Shown here piece by piece: positions 16,015-24,510 of a DNA stretch of 64,000 nucleotides (within the stretch, counting starts at the first letter, position 1; the number at the start of each line of letters is the position of its first letter). Location: assembly GCA_963765285.1 (NCBI GenBank), contig CAVXVR010000006.1, forward strand, positions 1-64,000, given 5' to 3'. The DNA comes from CAVWZH01 sp963765285. Lineage in GTDB: Bacteria; Acidobacteriota; Terriglobia; Terriglobales; Acidobacteriaceae. The position numbers and the translations under genes were made by a program. The notes beneath the pieces are model-generated. The model saw nothing but the letters and a program-made list of their open reading frames with translations. It did not search any database and was not told the DNA's origin.

Positions 16015-18996
16015 CTACCGCGACGCCGTTTGCCGTCGGCCCTCATTCTTTTGCCCCGGATCTGAGATCGGAATCGGCTTCTCCGTCTTGGGGCAGAGGC
16101 TTCGATAAGCGCAAAACACACAGTGCCTTCCAGCCGTCGGTTCAAAGTTTCCAGCAGCAATACTGGCCGCGACCTTCTCGATCTCATGCTCCGCCTTCTG
16201 CAACTCTGCCGGATTGCGGCGCGTAACCACCGCCACGTTCCCCTCAAGATTGTAGAAAGCCAGGCGGTCGATCTCGTATCCCCACTTCTCCTTAGCAGCC
16301 AGCATGTAGATGGAAAGCTGCAGGCTCTCGTCCGCATCTTCCTGCACCTTGGGCCTTCCGGTCTTGTAATCGGTGATGACTACCCCGCCGTCATTGCCCC
16401 GATCCACCCGATCCATGCGCCCCACGATTGTGGTGTCTCCGAGTTTGATCTCGAAGACTTCCTCCACGTGCAGCACCTCGGGAAAAGCCGACGCTCGCAT
16501 GGTTTGCAGGAATCCCCGCAGTTGTTCCACTCCTTGGCGCTGGTAAAGCTCCCGTTGATACGAGTCCTGGATCCCCGCTTGCGCCAGATCATCCCGCAGA
16601 AGTTCGACGAGTACCTCGTCGGCAATCGGCCGACCAGCGCGCAGTGAGTCGAAATACGCCCGCAGCACACGATGCATCGCCGCGCCATACTGCACGGCGG
16701 CCGCAACGTCCTCTGGGATTCGCCAGTCCCGTTTTAGCTTGAACTGCAGCGGGCAGGTCTTGTAGGTTTCGACCGCGGAAGCGCTAAGCCGGGTATGAAG
16801 TCCGGGAACAGCCGGTAATCTTGTCCATTCGCCGGTTCGCGACGCGGTGGCGGGCAAAGACCGGGCCTCGCCAAACAAGTCGGTCTGAAAACCCTTGGCG
16901 TTCCGCCTGCGAAGCGACGTTTTCAGCCCAGGGTCCTTGATCAAGTTGCGCAGCAATCCCGCCGGTGTATCGTCGGTCTGACCCCGCCCGCGCTGGGCAT
17001 AAATCGTCAGCGAATCGCGGGCCCGCGTCATCGCGACATAGAACAAGCGCCGCTCCTCCTGCTGATGCAGTGTCTTCTCGTCCTCCTGGGTGAGGGAATC
17101 TTGATCCCGCAATTCGCGAGGAAACTCGATCAGCGATTCACGATAGGAGTTGGGGAAAGAACCGGCATTCGCCCGCAGCATGAAAACATGCTTGAATTCC
17201 AGGCCCTTGGCCGTATGGACAGTGAGCAGCCGTACGGCATTTTCTTCGTTCGAAGGTAGAGGGATTGCCCCGCCAGCCTCGCGGAAATATTCCAGATACT
17301 CGAGTAACTCGCCCAATTCTCCCGTCCGGGTAATGGCCTCGGTTTTCTTTTCCCACTCATCCACAAAGTCCAGGACCGCGCGCACGGCAGCCGAACCTCG
17401 AGTCAAATCAAATTTCCGGAGGATGATCCCGAGGGCAGAATGCGCCTTCATACCGCTGGGAGACTTGATTTCGGATTGCGCCTCTCGCACGGCTTCGAGT
17501 ACCGCCCCTCCGCCTTGGACCTCAGCCAATGCAGCCGCCACGCTTCCCGGCCCTGCGTCCCGTGGTAACGCCTTCATGCGCGCGCGCAGTTCCCGGGGAT
17601 CGATCGCGAATTGGGACAACGCCGCCACTCGAAACAGACTGGTGTCATCCAGATTGGATATCACCGCACCGGCGCAGGCCAAAAGATCGCGCACCTCAGG
17701 CGTGTCCGTGACGTCCATGCTCTCGATGGAGAACGGGATTCCCTGCTGCGCCAGTTCGAGGGCAACCTCATCGCGGTGCGAGTGGCTCCGGTAGAGAACC
17801 GCGAAGTCGCTCCAGGGGCAGCGCGCCTGGCGTTGCATCTGGCGGATCGTGGTCACCAGGTCGCTGCATTCCGCACCCTTGCCCTCGAGAACTACCGCTT
17901 CAACCGGACGGCCTGCAAGTTCAATTCCCTGCCGTTTTGCATCTTCCTCTCGCGCCGAAATCAACGGCGTTCTGTGATGGGGCAGGGTCGACTGTTTTTC
18001 GTCAGAAAAGGCTTCGGGATTTTCCGAGATCACGGCGAAAGCGCTCTTCAGGATCGGGGAGGTCGAGCGGCGGTTCTTCTCCAACGAAACAATGCGGGCG
18101 TCAGGAAACTGGCGGCGAAACAGTTGGAACGCGGCACTCGACGCTCCGCGAAAATGGTAAATCGCCTGGTCGGGATCTCCCACCGCGAACACGTTCCGTT
18201 CTTCGCCCGCCAATTTCTCCAGAATCTTGATCTGGGCAAAGTTCGCGTCCTGAAACTCATCCACCAGAATGAACCGGGCCCGCTTTCGCTCACGAGCCAG
18301 CAATTCGGTGTCTTCGCCCAGAAGCCGATGAGCACTCGTAATCATGTGGCCGAAAGTGCCCAGGTTCGCTTCGCGCAGCATGCGCTCCACGGTCGTGAAC
18401 ACATCGCGAATCTCGCGGCAGCGGCCCTTAACCTCCTCATCGCGCAGAGCCTCCGCCTTCTTGGAAGTTGCTGTGCGGGGCAGAGGCAGCTCGCCGTGCT
18501 CCAGGCGTCCTACATAATCGGCGTAATCCTCCGGCGTCACCAACTCGTCGTGACAGCGGCGCATGAAACCGAGCAGATCATCCAGAAACTGGCCAACGTT
18601 GGCGGCGCGGACAAAATGAGTGCGGTGCAACTCATGCAGCCGTCTGCGCAAGTAAATCCACAGGTCCTTGTCGTCCAGCACTCCGAAGCGCCGCCCGGCA
18701 CGGGTCAAAAGATTGTCGCAGTAAGCATGAAACGTCTGGACCTGAAGTTGAGCGGCAGACACTCCCAGTTCGCGTCGCAGCCGTTCCTCCATTTGACTGG
18801 CTGCATTATTGGTGTAGGTAAGGGCTACGATCTCATCCGGGCGCACATGGCCCTCACGGATCAAACGCAGGATGCGTTGGGTCAGTACAGTCGTCTTCCC
18901 GGTTCCGGCACCGGCCACCACGAGCATGGGACCGTTTACATGCTCAATCGCCGCCCGCTGACGCTCGTCAGCCTCGAATACTGGAACTTCAGCCAT
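16015..18996 (-). CDS. UvrD/PcrA-type DNA helicase fused to a RecB-like Fe-S nuclease
   Basis: 993 residues from ATG 18996 (GGTG 8 nt upstream; an ATG six codons earlier, 19014, has none). Helicase motifs: I (GAGTGKTTVLTQRIL), II (ILVDEFQDANF), III (GDPDQAIYHFRG), V (LTVHTAKGLEFKHVF), VI (VAMTRARDSL). The C-terminal third is a PD-(D/E)XK nuclease (VGRMDRVDRGNDGG, ITDYKTGRP) framed by cysteines: CPLQF before and CVFCAYRSLC after, the four-Cys pattern of the AddB/Adn iron-sulphur nucleases. Likely a single-chain or half-dimer DNA end-processing machine in recombinational repair. Last gene of the heat-shock cluster, next to rsmE. Confidence 0.92.
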   Translation of the reverse strand: MAEVPVFEADERQRAAIEHVNGPMLVVAGAGTGKTTVLTQRILRLIREGHVRPDEIVALTYTNNAASQMEERLRRELGVSAAQLQVQTFHAYCDNLLTRAGRRFGVLDDKDLWIYLRRRLHELHRTHFVRAANVGQFLDDLLGFMRRCHDELVTPEDYADYVGRLEHGELPLPRTATSKKAEALRDEEVKGRCREIRDVFTTVERMLREANLGTFGHMITSAHRLLGEDTELLARERKRARFILVDEFQDANFAQIKILEKLAGEERNVFAVGDPDQAIYHFRGASSAAFQLFRRQFPDARIVSLEKNRRSTSPILKSAFAVISENPEAFSDEKQSTLPHHRTPLISAREEDAKRQGIELAGRPVEAVVLEGKGAECSDLVTTIRQMQRQARCPWSDFAVLYRSHSHRDEVALELAQQGIPFSIESMDVTDTPEVRDLLACAGAVISNLDDTSLFRVAALSQFAIDPRELRARMKALPRDAGPGSVAAALAEVQGGGAVLEAVREAQSEIKSPSGMKAHSALGIILRKFDLTRGSAAVRAVLDFVDEWEKKTEAITRTGELGELLEYLEYFREAGGAIPLPSNEENAVRLLTVHTAKGLEFKHVFMLRANAGSFPNSYRESLIEFPRELRDQDSLTQEDEKTLHQQEERRLFYVAMTRARDSLTIYAQRGRGQTDDTPAGLLRNLIKDPGLKTSLRRRNAKGFQTDLFGEARSLPATASRTGEWTRLPAVPGLHTRLSASAVETYKTCPLQFKLKRDWRIPEDVAAAVQYGAAMHRVLRAYFDSLRAGRPIADEVLVELLRDDLAQAGIQDSYQRELYQRQGVEQLRGFLQTMRASAFPEVLHVEEVFEIKLGDTTIVGRMDRVDRGNDGGVVITDYKTGRPKVQEDADESLQLSIYMLAAKEKWGYEIDRLAFYNLEGNVAVVTRRNPAELQKAEHEIEKVAASIAAGNFEPTAGRHCVFCAYRSLCPKTEKPIPISDPGQKNEGRRQTASR

Positions 18997-19056
18997 CAAC
19001 TTCACACCAGGCATTTTGAGGAGAATATCAGAGAGTCCGGCCCAGGAGGCGGCGAA

Positions 19057-19773
19057 CTAGCTTTGCCATTGAGACATGGCCACTGCGACCGCAGCGATGG
19101 CGGCGGTCTCGGCACGGAGGATCGTGTTTCCCAGCGAAGCGGCGGTCCATCCAGCGGCGCGAAACTGTTCCAGCTCCGCATCCGTCCATCCTCCTTCCGG
19201 CCCAAATGCAAGTGCAACTTCCCTGCCTTCGGGCTCGGAGTCAAGCACATCTTTCAGGAGCGTTCCATGCTCTGTCTCCGCCAGGACGATGCGCCTATTC
19301 GCAACCAGGGCCAAGGCATCTCTTAGCTTCAGGGGTAAGGAAACGGAGGGCGCCGAATCCCGCCGCGACTGCTCGGAAGCCTGACGCACGATACGCTGCC
19401 AGCGCTCGACCCGTTTTGTCGCAGCTGTGGCGAGGTGCGATTCGGTTCGCTGGCTGATCACAGGAACGATTTGCGAGACGCCGAGTTCCGTGCACTTTTC
19501 GATCGCCCATTCCATGCGGTCGAACTTGAAGATAGACAGGAGCACCATAAGGTTCGGCGCGGTCACCGCCGGGATTTTATCGCCGAGTTCGAAATCAATC
19601 TTGCCATGCCTAATGTTCGAGATTGTTCCGCGTCGAACGCCAGTTCCGGTCACAATGTCGAATTCCTGGCCAACTCGGGCGCGCAGAACATTCGCCAGAT
19701 GCTCGGCGTGCGCCCCGGCCAGCACAGCCCGGTTGCCGGAGACTTCATCGGCGATCCAGCGGCGGCGGGTCAT
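19057..19773 (-). CDS. rsmE: 16S rRNA (uracil1498-N3)-methyltransferase
   Basis: 238 residues. N-terminal PUA-like part (EHLANVLRARVGQEFDIVTG) and SPOUT methyltransferase with IEKCTELGVSQIVPV, QSRRDSAPSV, and the knot motif ALAFGPEGGWTDAELE ... SLGNTILRAETAAIAAV. Methylates U1498 in the ribosomal small subunit. Common neighbour of dnaJ, as here, 62 nt downstream, presumably co-transcribed. Confidence 0.95.
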   Translation of the reverse strand: MTRRRWIADEVSGNRAVLAGAHAEHLANVLRARVGQEFDIVTGTGVRRGTISNIRHGKIDFELGDKIPAVTAPNLMVLLSIFKFDRMEWAIEKCTELGVSQIVPVISQRTESHLATAATKRVERWQRIVRQASEQSRRDSAPSVSLPLKLRDALALVANRRIVLAETEHGTLLKDVLDSEPEGREVALAFGPEGGWTDAELEQFRAAGWTAASLGNTILRAETAAIAAVAVAMSQWQS

Positions 19774-19835
19774 AACAGGTTGTAAGAATTACGGTACGGA
19801 CTCACAAAACGAGCGAAATCGCGGCGATGCAGGCC

Positions 19836-20954
19836 CTAGCTGAACATGTCTTTCATCTTATTCATCAAGCCGCGCCGTTGCGGCTTGTTTTCCACCTGAA
19901 GCGTTCCCTCAAGCTCCTGCAGCAACTCTTTCTGCCGCTTGCTCAACTTGCCGGGAGTTTGAATGCGCACTTCCACGAAGAGATCTCCTTTGCCGTGGCC
20001 ATTGAGCACCGGCACGCCCTTGCCGCGCAAGCGCAAAGTGGTTCCAGACTGCGTTCCGTCCGGCACTTTTAAAACTTGCTCGCCCTCGAGAGTCGGCACC
20101 TTGATCTCCGCGCCCAGAGCCGCCTGCGTGAAAGAAATCGGGACTACGCAGTGCAGATCGTTGCCGTCGCGCTCAAAGAACGGATGCTCCTTGACGTGCA
20201 GCACCACATAAAGATCACCCGCCGGGCCGCCAAAGACCCCGGCTTCTCCCAGCCCGTTAAAGCGAATGCGAGTACCATCTTCCACTCCGGCGGGAACTTT
20301 CGTCTCCACCGTCTTCTGCCGCAAAATACGTGCCTCGCCTTTACATTTCGCACACGGGTCGGTAATCACGCTGCCCGCGCCCTGGCAAGTAGGACAAGTG
20401 CGGGCGATGCTGAAGAACCCCTGCTGATAGCGTACCTGCCCGCGTCCCGCGCACGAGCGGCAAGTGACCGGCGCCTTGCCCGGGGCTGCGCCCGAGCCGC
20501 GGCATTCTTCGCAGGTCTCGTGGCGCCGCACAACCACTTTGGTCTCGGTGCCGAAGACGGCTTCCTCGAACTCGAGGTTCACATCCTCACGCAGGTCGGC
20601 GCCCCGTTGCGCCCGGCTTCGCCGGCGGCCGCCACTACCCCCACTGAAAATATCGCCAAAGCCAAAGAAGTCGCCGAAGATGTCACTCAAGTCCTGGAAG
20701 GCCGATGCGTCAAAGCCTCCACCGCCGGCGTTGCTTACCCCCGCGTGGCCAAACCGGTCATACAATGCACGCTTCTCGCCATCGGCCAGCACAGCATAGG
20801 CTTCCGTCGCCTCTTTGAACTTCTCTTCTGCGTCAGGATTATTGGGGTTACGGTCGGGATGAAACTGCATCGCCAGCTTGCGGTACGAACTCTTGATCTC
20901 CTGCTCGCTCGCTCCGCGCGCTATCCCGAGCACCTCGTAATAATCTCGTTTCAC
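19836..20954 (-). CDS. dnaJ: Chaperone protein DnaJ
   Basis: 372 residues from GTG 20954. J domain with HPD (MQFHPDRNPNN), Gly/Phe-rich linker (residues about 75-110), four CxxCxGxG-type zinc repeats (CEECRGSG, CRSCAGRG, CPTCQGAG, CAKCKGEA) and two C-terminal substrate-binding domains. Stimulates DnaK ATPase and hands over clients. Co-transcribed with hrcA and grpE; no dnaK is in this cluster. Confidence 0.97.
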   Translation of the reverse strand: MKRDYYEVLGIARGASEQEIKSSYRKLAMQFHPDRNPNNPDAEEKFKEATEAYAVLADGEKRALYDRFGHAGVSNAGGGGFDASAFQDLSDIFGDFFGFGDIFSGGSGGRRRSRAQRGADLREDVNLEFEEAVFGTETKVVVRRHETCEECRGSGAAPGKAPVTCRSCAGRGQVRYQQGFFSIARTCPTCQGAGSVITDPCAKCKGEARILRQKTVETKVPAGVEDGTRIRFNGLGEAGVFGGPAGDLYVVLHVKEHPFFERDGNDLHCVVPISFTQAALGAEIKVPTLEGEQVLKVPDGTQSGTTLRLRGKGVPVLNGHGKGDLFVEVRIQTPGKLSKRQKELLQELEGTLQVENKPQRRGLMNKMKDMFS

Positions 20955-21003
20955 GTTTTCGGTCCGAATGGCCTTTTCCTCGCGTTTCAGATTCTGACGG
21001 GTG

Positions 21004-21576
21004 TCAATATTTGGAGTTGCGCGCCACTCTCACCATCGCAGGCCGCAGCAGCCGGTCTTTCAACTTATATCCATGCTGCAATTCTTCGAGCACCTGGTGG
21101 TCCGGCGCCTGGGTCGTATCCACCATCTCAATCGCCTGATGAACGTGCGGGTCGAACTGCTCGCCCTTCGCCGGAATCCGGCTCACTCCAAGCTTGGCCA
21201 AAGCATCGACCAGTTGCTTATAGATGAGTTCAACCCCGTTGTGGAACTCAGAACTTTTCTGAGAGTCCGATTCCAGCGCACGCTCAAAGCTATCCAGGAT
21301 GGGCAGCAGAGCCTTCACCGCATCCGCCACCGCGTATTCGCGGAATTCCTGTTGCTCGCGCGCCGCACGCTTGCGGGCGTTCTCGAACTCAGCCTGCAGA
21401 CGCGCCAGGCGATCGAGCAATGTAGCCCGCTCGGCCTTTAGTCTTTCCAGTTCTGGATCCTGTGCCTCTCGCTCACTCGCTGCCGCGGACTCTTCCGCCC
21501 CGTCTCCAGCAGGCAACTCATGCTCTAGATCCAATTCCTGGGGCTTCACTTCCGTCTTACCGTTTGTCCTGACCAT
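21004..21576 (-). CDS. grpE: Nucleotide exchange factor GrpE
   Basis: 190 residues: acidic unstructured start, long coiled coil (ERATLLDRLARLQAEFENARKRA), and C-terminal beta wing with FDPHVHQAIEMVD ... LLRPAMVRVAR. Releases ADP from DnaK. Its ribosome site (GGAG) lies inside the 3' end of hrcA and its ATG is 6 nt after the hrcA stop, so coupling is likely. Confidence 0.97.
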   Translation of the reverse strand: MVRTNGKTEVKPQELDLEHELPAGDGAEESAAASEREAQDPELERLKAERATLLDRLARLQAEFENARKRAAREQQEFREYAVADAVKALLPILDSFERALESDSQKSSEFHNGVELIYKQLVDALAKLGVSRIPAKGEQFDPHVHQAIEMVDTTQAPDHQVLEELQHGYKLKDRLLRPAMVRVARNSKY

Positions 21577-21582
21577 ATCCAG

Positions 21583-22686
21583 CTACTCCGATTCGTTCAA
21601 GATCTTGTCAAACAGGCGTGCAATGTACGAAACCGCGGTCATGGTGTGTTGATAATCGATACGCGTGGGCCCGATGACAGCCAATGATCCCATCACCTCG
21701 CCGCCAACGCGGGCGGGAGCGCCAATCAGCACCAGGTTCCGCATTGAGGGCATCGCTTCGTCGAGACCGATCACCACCCGTACTGCCTCTTGCTTGGTAT
21801 CGAGATATGCCGCAAGAAGATCCACAATCTTCTGCTTCTCCTCCAAAGTCTGTAGTAACTCCTGCAGCCGCTGCCGGTCGCTCTCACCAACAACCAGATT
21901 GGCCGCGCCCTCGACGAACACAACCTGAGTGGATTCATCCGCTGCCAGTGCGCCTTGCCGATAGAGTTGTTCGACCGAAGTCATCAGCCGGTCGTATTCA
22001 CTGCGCTCCTGCTCCAGACGCCGGCCAAGCTCGTTCCTCATCGCTTCCATCGTCCAGCCACGAAAGTTCTCGTTGATGAAGCGCGCGGCCTCGTCGAGAT
22101 CAGGCTGGGGCAAGTCGAGGCGCAAGACCCGGTCTCTGACCACGCCCGAGCGGGTCACCACTACAGCTAATACCTTTTGATCGCCCAGCCGCGAAAAGTA
22201 GACGTGCTCCAGCGCATTTTTCGTTCCGCCCTGGGCCACGGCCACACCGACGTTGCGCGAGATCAGCGAGAGCACATGCGAAGTGCGCTCCATGAACTCC
22301 TGCACGTCAGAAATTCCCTGGAGTTCCTGATGGATGAGGTCTTCATTCTCCGGCGAGAGACGGGCCTCTCCTGTGAGGTTCTCCACATAGTAGCGATACG
22401 CATCCGCGCTCGGAACCCGCCCCGCCGAAGTATGCGGCTGATCGAGATAGCCCGCTTCCACCAGATCAGCCATCACATTACGGATCGTGGCGGGACTCAG
22501 GCCTTCACGATTGGAACGAGCTAGGGTGCGAGAACCCACGGGCTCACCCGTAGCAATAAAGGTCTCCACGATGGCGGTGAGGATTTCCCGCTCGCGGCCT
22601 CCGATGGCCGTTCCGCCCGACGGTATTTTCTCGTGAGTCACTCCGGCCAGATCCTTCGTAACTTCAGGTAAACACTTAAAATACAT
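21583..22686 (-). CDS. hrcA: Heat-inducible transcription repressor HrcA
   Basis: 367 residues. N-terminal winged helix (GGREREILTAIVETFIATGEPVG, LSPATIRNVMADL), then the HrcA core (PHTSAGRVPSADAYRYYV). ATG 22686 is used here but has a poor ribosome site; a GTG at 22641 with AAGGA upstream is a possible alternative. Represses through CIRCE operators in response to chaperone load. First gene of the cluster, with a consensus promoter and CIRCE upstream. Confidence 0.96.
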   Translation of the reverse strand: MYFKCLPEVTKDLAGVTHEKIPSGGTAIGGREREILTAIVETFIATGEPVGSRTLARSNREGLSPATIRNVMADLVEAGYLDQPHTSAGRVPSADAYRYYVENLTGEARLSPENEDLIHQELQGISDVQEFMERTSHVLSLISRNVGVAVAQGGTKNALEHVYFSRLGDQKVLAVVVTRSGVVRDRVLRLDLPQPDLDEAARFINENFRGWTMEAMRNELGRRLEQERSEYDRLMTSVEQLYRQGALAADESTQVVFVEGAANLVVGESDRQRLQELLQTLEEKQKIVDLLAAYLDTKQEAVRVVIGLDEAMPSMRNLVLIGAPARVGGEVMGSLAVIGPTRIDYQHTMTAVSYIARLFDKILNESE

Positions 22687-22724
22687 TAACTTAGCCAGAT
22701 TGCCGATAAATATAACTAGCTTTG

Positions 22725-22753
22725 ATTCTAGGAACCCGCTCCCCCCATGTCAA
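22725..22753 (-). promoter_or_regulatory. Consensus promoter of hrcA-grpE-dnaJ
   Basis: Minus strand TTGACA (complement of 22748-22753), 17 bp, TAGAAT (complement of 22725-22730). Predicted leader about 32 nt. Confidence 0.85.
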
Positions 22754-22756
22754 GCG

Positions 22757-22783
22757 TTAGCACTCTCGAGTCCAGAATGCTAA
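22757..22783. promoter_or_regulatory. CIRCE operator
   Basis: TTAGCACTC-N9-GAATGCTAA, one mismatch to the CIRCE consensus TTAGCACTC-N9-GAGTGCTAA. It ends 3 bp upstream of the -35 box of the hrcA promoter, rather than between promoter and gene. Confidence 0.92.
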
Positions 22784-22842
22784 TTTTTCGGTTGGGGAGT
22801 CGCAGCGGGAAGCACGGGCTTACTATTGCTCGGGGAATGCCA

Positions 22843-23322
22843 ATGCGAATGAAGAATCCTCTCACGCCCCAACTAGTTGCTCACGCGGTAAAGTCGGCGA
22901 TCGCCGGCGCGGCTGCACTCTATCTTGCTGCTCTTGCGACCTTGCCACAAGGCTATTGGGCAGCGATCAGCGCCCTGGTTGTTATGGGAGCCGATGTCGG
23001 TGAGACTTTTAAGGCTTCGCGCGACCGCCTGATTGGGACCGCCGTGGGCGCCGTCACCGGCGGCATCTTCGCCTTCTTCGGGAGACGCCATCTGCTATGG
23101 TTCGCGGTGGCGGTCTGCGTTACCGGGTTGGTGTGTGAGGCGCTGGATTTGAAACAGAGCTTGCGGCTGGCCGGCGTCACCGTAGCCATTATCATGCTGA
23201 CAGGCGAGTCCGCCTCTCCGCTACCGACCATCATCCATCGCTTTCTTGAAGTCTCTCTCGGCATCGTGGTGGCCTTGAGTGTTTCTGCACTTCCACCCCG
23301 GGCTCACGAACTTTCTTCCTGA
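22843..23322 (+). CDS. FUSC-like membrane protein
   Basis: 159 residues from ATG 22843, six nt after GGGGA. Four to five hydrophobic segments with the family-like stretch RDRLIGTAVGAVTGGIFAFFG after a YWAAISALVVMGADVGETFKASRDR loop, as in aromatic-acid/fusaric-acid exporter membrane halves. It is short, holding only the membrane half of typical FUSC proteins. Divergent from hrcA, with CIRCE between them; precedes the FAD oxidoreductase by 51 nt. Confidence 0.75.
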   Translation: MRMKNPLTPQLVAHAVKSAIAGAAALYLAALATLPQGYWAAISALVVMGADVGETFKASRDRLIGTAVGAVTGGIFAFFGRRHLLWFAVAVCVTGLVCEALDLKQSLRLAGVTVAIIMLTGESASPLPTIIHRFLEVSLGIVVALSVSALPPRAHELSS

Positions 23323-23373
23323 ACGATGCGGTTGCGGCAGCTTCTAAGAGCGGGATTGTCAGATCGGAGGAGC

Positions 23374-24510
23374 ATGGCACAGAAACCGCATATTGCAGTC
23401 ATCGGGGCCGGGGCATTCGGAGGGTGGAGCGCGCTATTTCTTCTACGGCGCGGCGCGAACGTCACACTTCTCGATGCCTGGGGACCCGCCAACTCCCGGG
23501 CATCGTCGAGCGGCGCGACGCGGGTGATTCGTGGAACCTACGGGCCGAATCAACCTTATACCGGCATGACGGCTCGCGCCACGCAATTGTGGCAAGAGCA
23601 CGAGAAGCGCTGGCAGCGCCGCCTGCTGCATCGAACCGGAGTACTCTGGATGGCCGCAGCCGACGATCAGTTCGAGCGAGGCTCTTTGCCGCTTTTGCGG
23701 GATGCCGGGATTCAGTACCAGGAGCTTTCCGCCGACGAAATAGCCAGACGCTGGCCGCAGATCAACCTTGAAGGAGTTCGGTGGGGAATCTACGAACCAG
23801 ACGGGGGATTTCTTGAAGCCCGCTCTTCTTGCCAGGCAGTACGAGATGGATTTCTGGCCGAAGGCGGATTGTACCGGCAGGCCGCTGTTCTAGAGCCCGG
23901 CCTGGACGGCGCTAAATGGGACGCGCTCGCCCTTTCCGACGGCTCCAAGCTTAAAGCTGACGCCTACGTTTTTGCCTGCGGACCCTGGTTGAGCAGCCTG
24001 TTTCCGCATACGATCGGCAATCGCATTCGCGTGACCAGGCAGGACGTATTTTTCTTCGGTACCCCGTCCGGAGACGACCGTTTTTCAGAAGACAAGTTGC
24101 CCGTCTGGGGCGACCATCGCGAGCATTTCATCTACGGTATTCCAGGAGACCCGGCAGGCTTCAAGGTGGCCGACGACACACGTGGGCCTGAGTTTGACCC
24201 GACTGACGGCGAACGCGCGGCGAGTGCAGAGGGGCTGCGAGCGATTCGTGAATATCTCGGCTTCCGCTTTCCTGCCCTGAAGAACGCTCCTTTGCTCGAA
24301 ACGCAGGTCTGCCAATACGAGAACACCCCCGATAATCACTTCATCATCGACCGCCATCCTAAGCGTAAAGATATCTGGCTGGTCGGCGGTGGCTCGGGAC
24401 ACGGGTTCAAGCACGGGCCGGCGGTCGGGGAAATGGTGGCCAGGCTGGTCATGGAGGAACAAAATCCAGATCCCTTATTCGGCCGGGCACGATTTGGAAA
24501 CGACCGATGA
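23374..24510 (+). CDS. FAD-dependent oxidoreductase, sarcosine/N-methyltryptophan oxidase type
   Basis: 378 residues from ATG 23374, preceded by CGGAGGAG. N-terminal Rossmann motif VIGAGAFGGWSALFLLRRG, a DAO-family fold with RVIRGTYG (covalent-FAD region analogue), and the C-terminal HFIIDRHP, VGGGSGHGFKHGPAVGEMVA typical of MSOX/SolA relatives. Oxidises a secondary amine with O2; substrate unknown. Its stop overlaps the start of the exporter (ATGA), so the two are coupled. Confidence 0.88.
   Translation: MAQKPHIAVIGAGAFGGWSALFLLRRGANVTLLDAWGPANSRASSSGATRVIRGTYGPNQPYTGMTARATQLWQEHEKRWQRRLLHRTGVLWMAAADDQFERGSLPLLRDAGIQYQELSADEIARRWPQINLEGVRWGIYEPDGGFLEARSSCQAVRDGFLAEGGLYRQAAVLEPGLDGAKWDALALSDGSKLKADAYVFACGPWLSSLFPHTIGNRIRVTRQDVFFFGTPSGDDRFSEDKLPVWGDHREHFIYGIPGDPAGFKVADDTRGPEFDPTDGERAASAEGLRAIREYLGFRFPALKNAPLLETQVCQYENTPDNHFIIDRHPKRKDIWLVGGGSGHGFKHGPAVGEMVARLVMEEQNPDPLFGRARFGNDR

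Noticed and set aside
17611..19326. 571-codon plus-strand ORF opposite the helicase
   Set aside because: Antisense shadow of a clearly coding gene; no ribosome site or family pattern.
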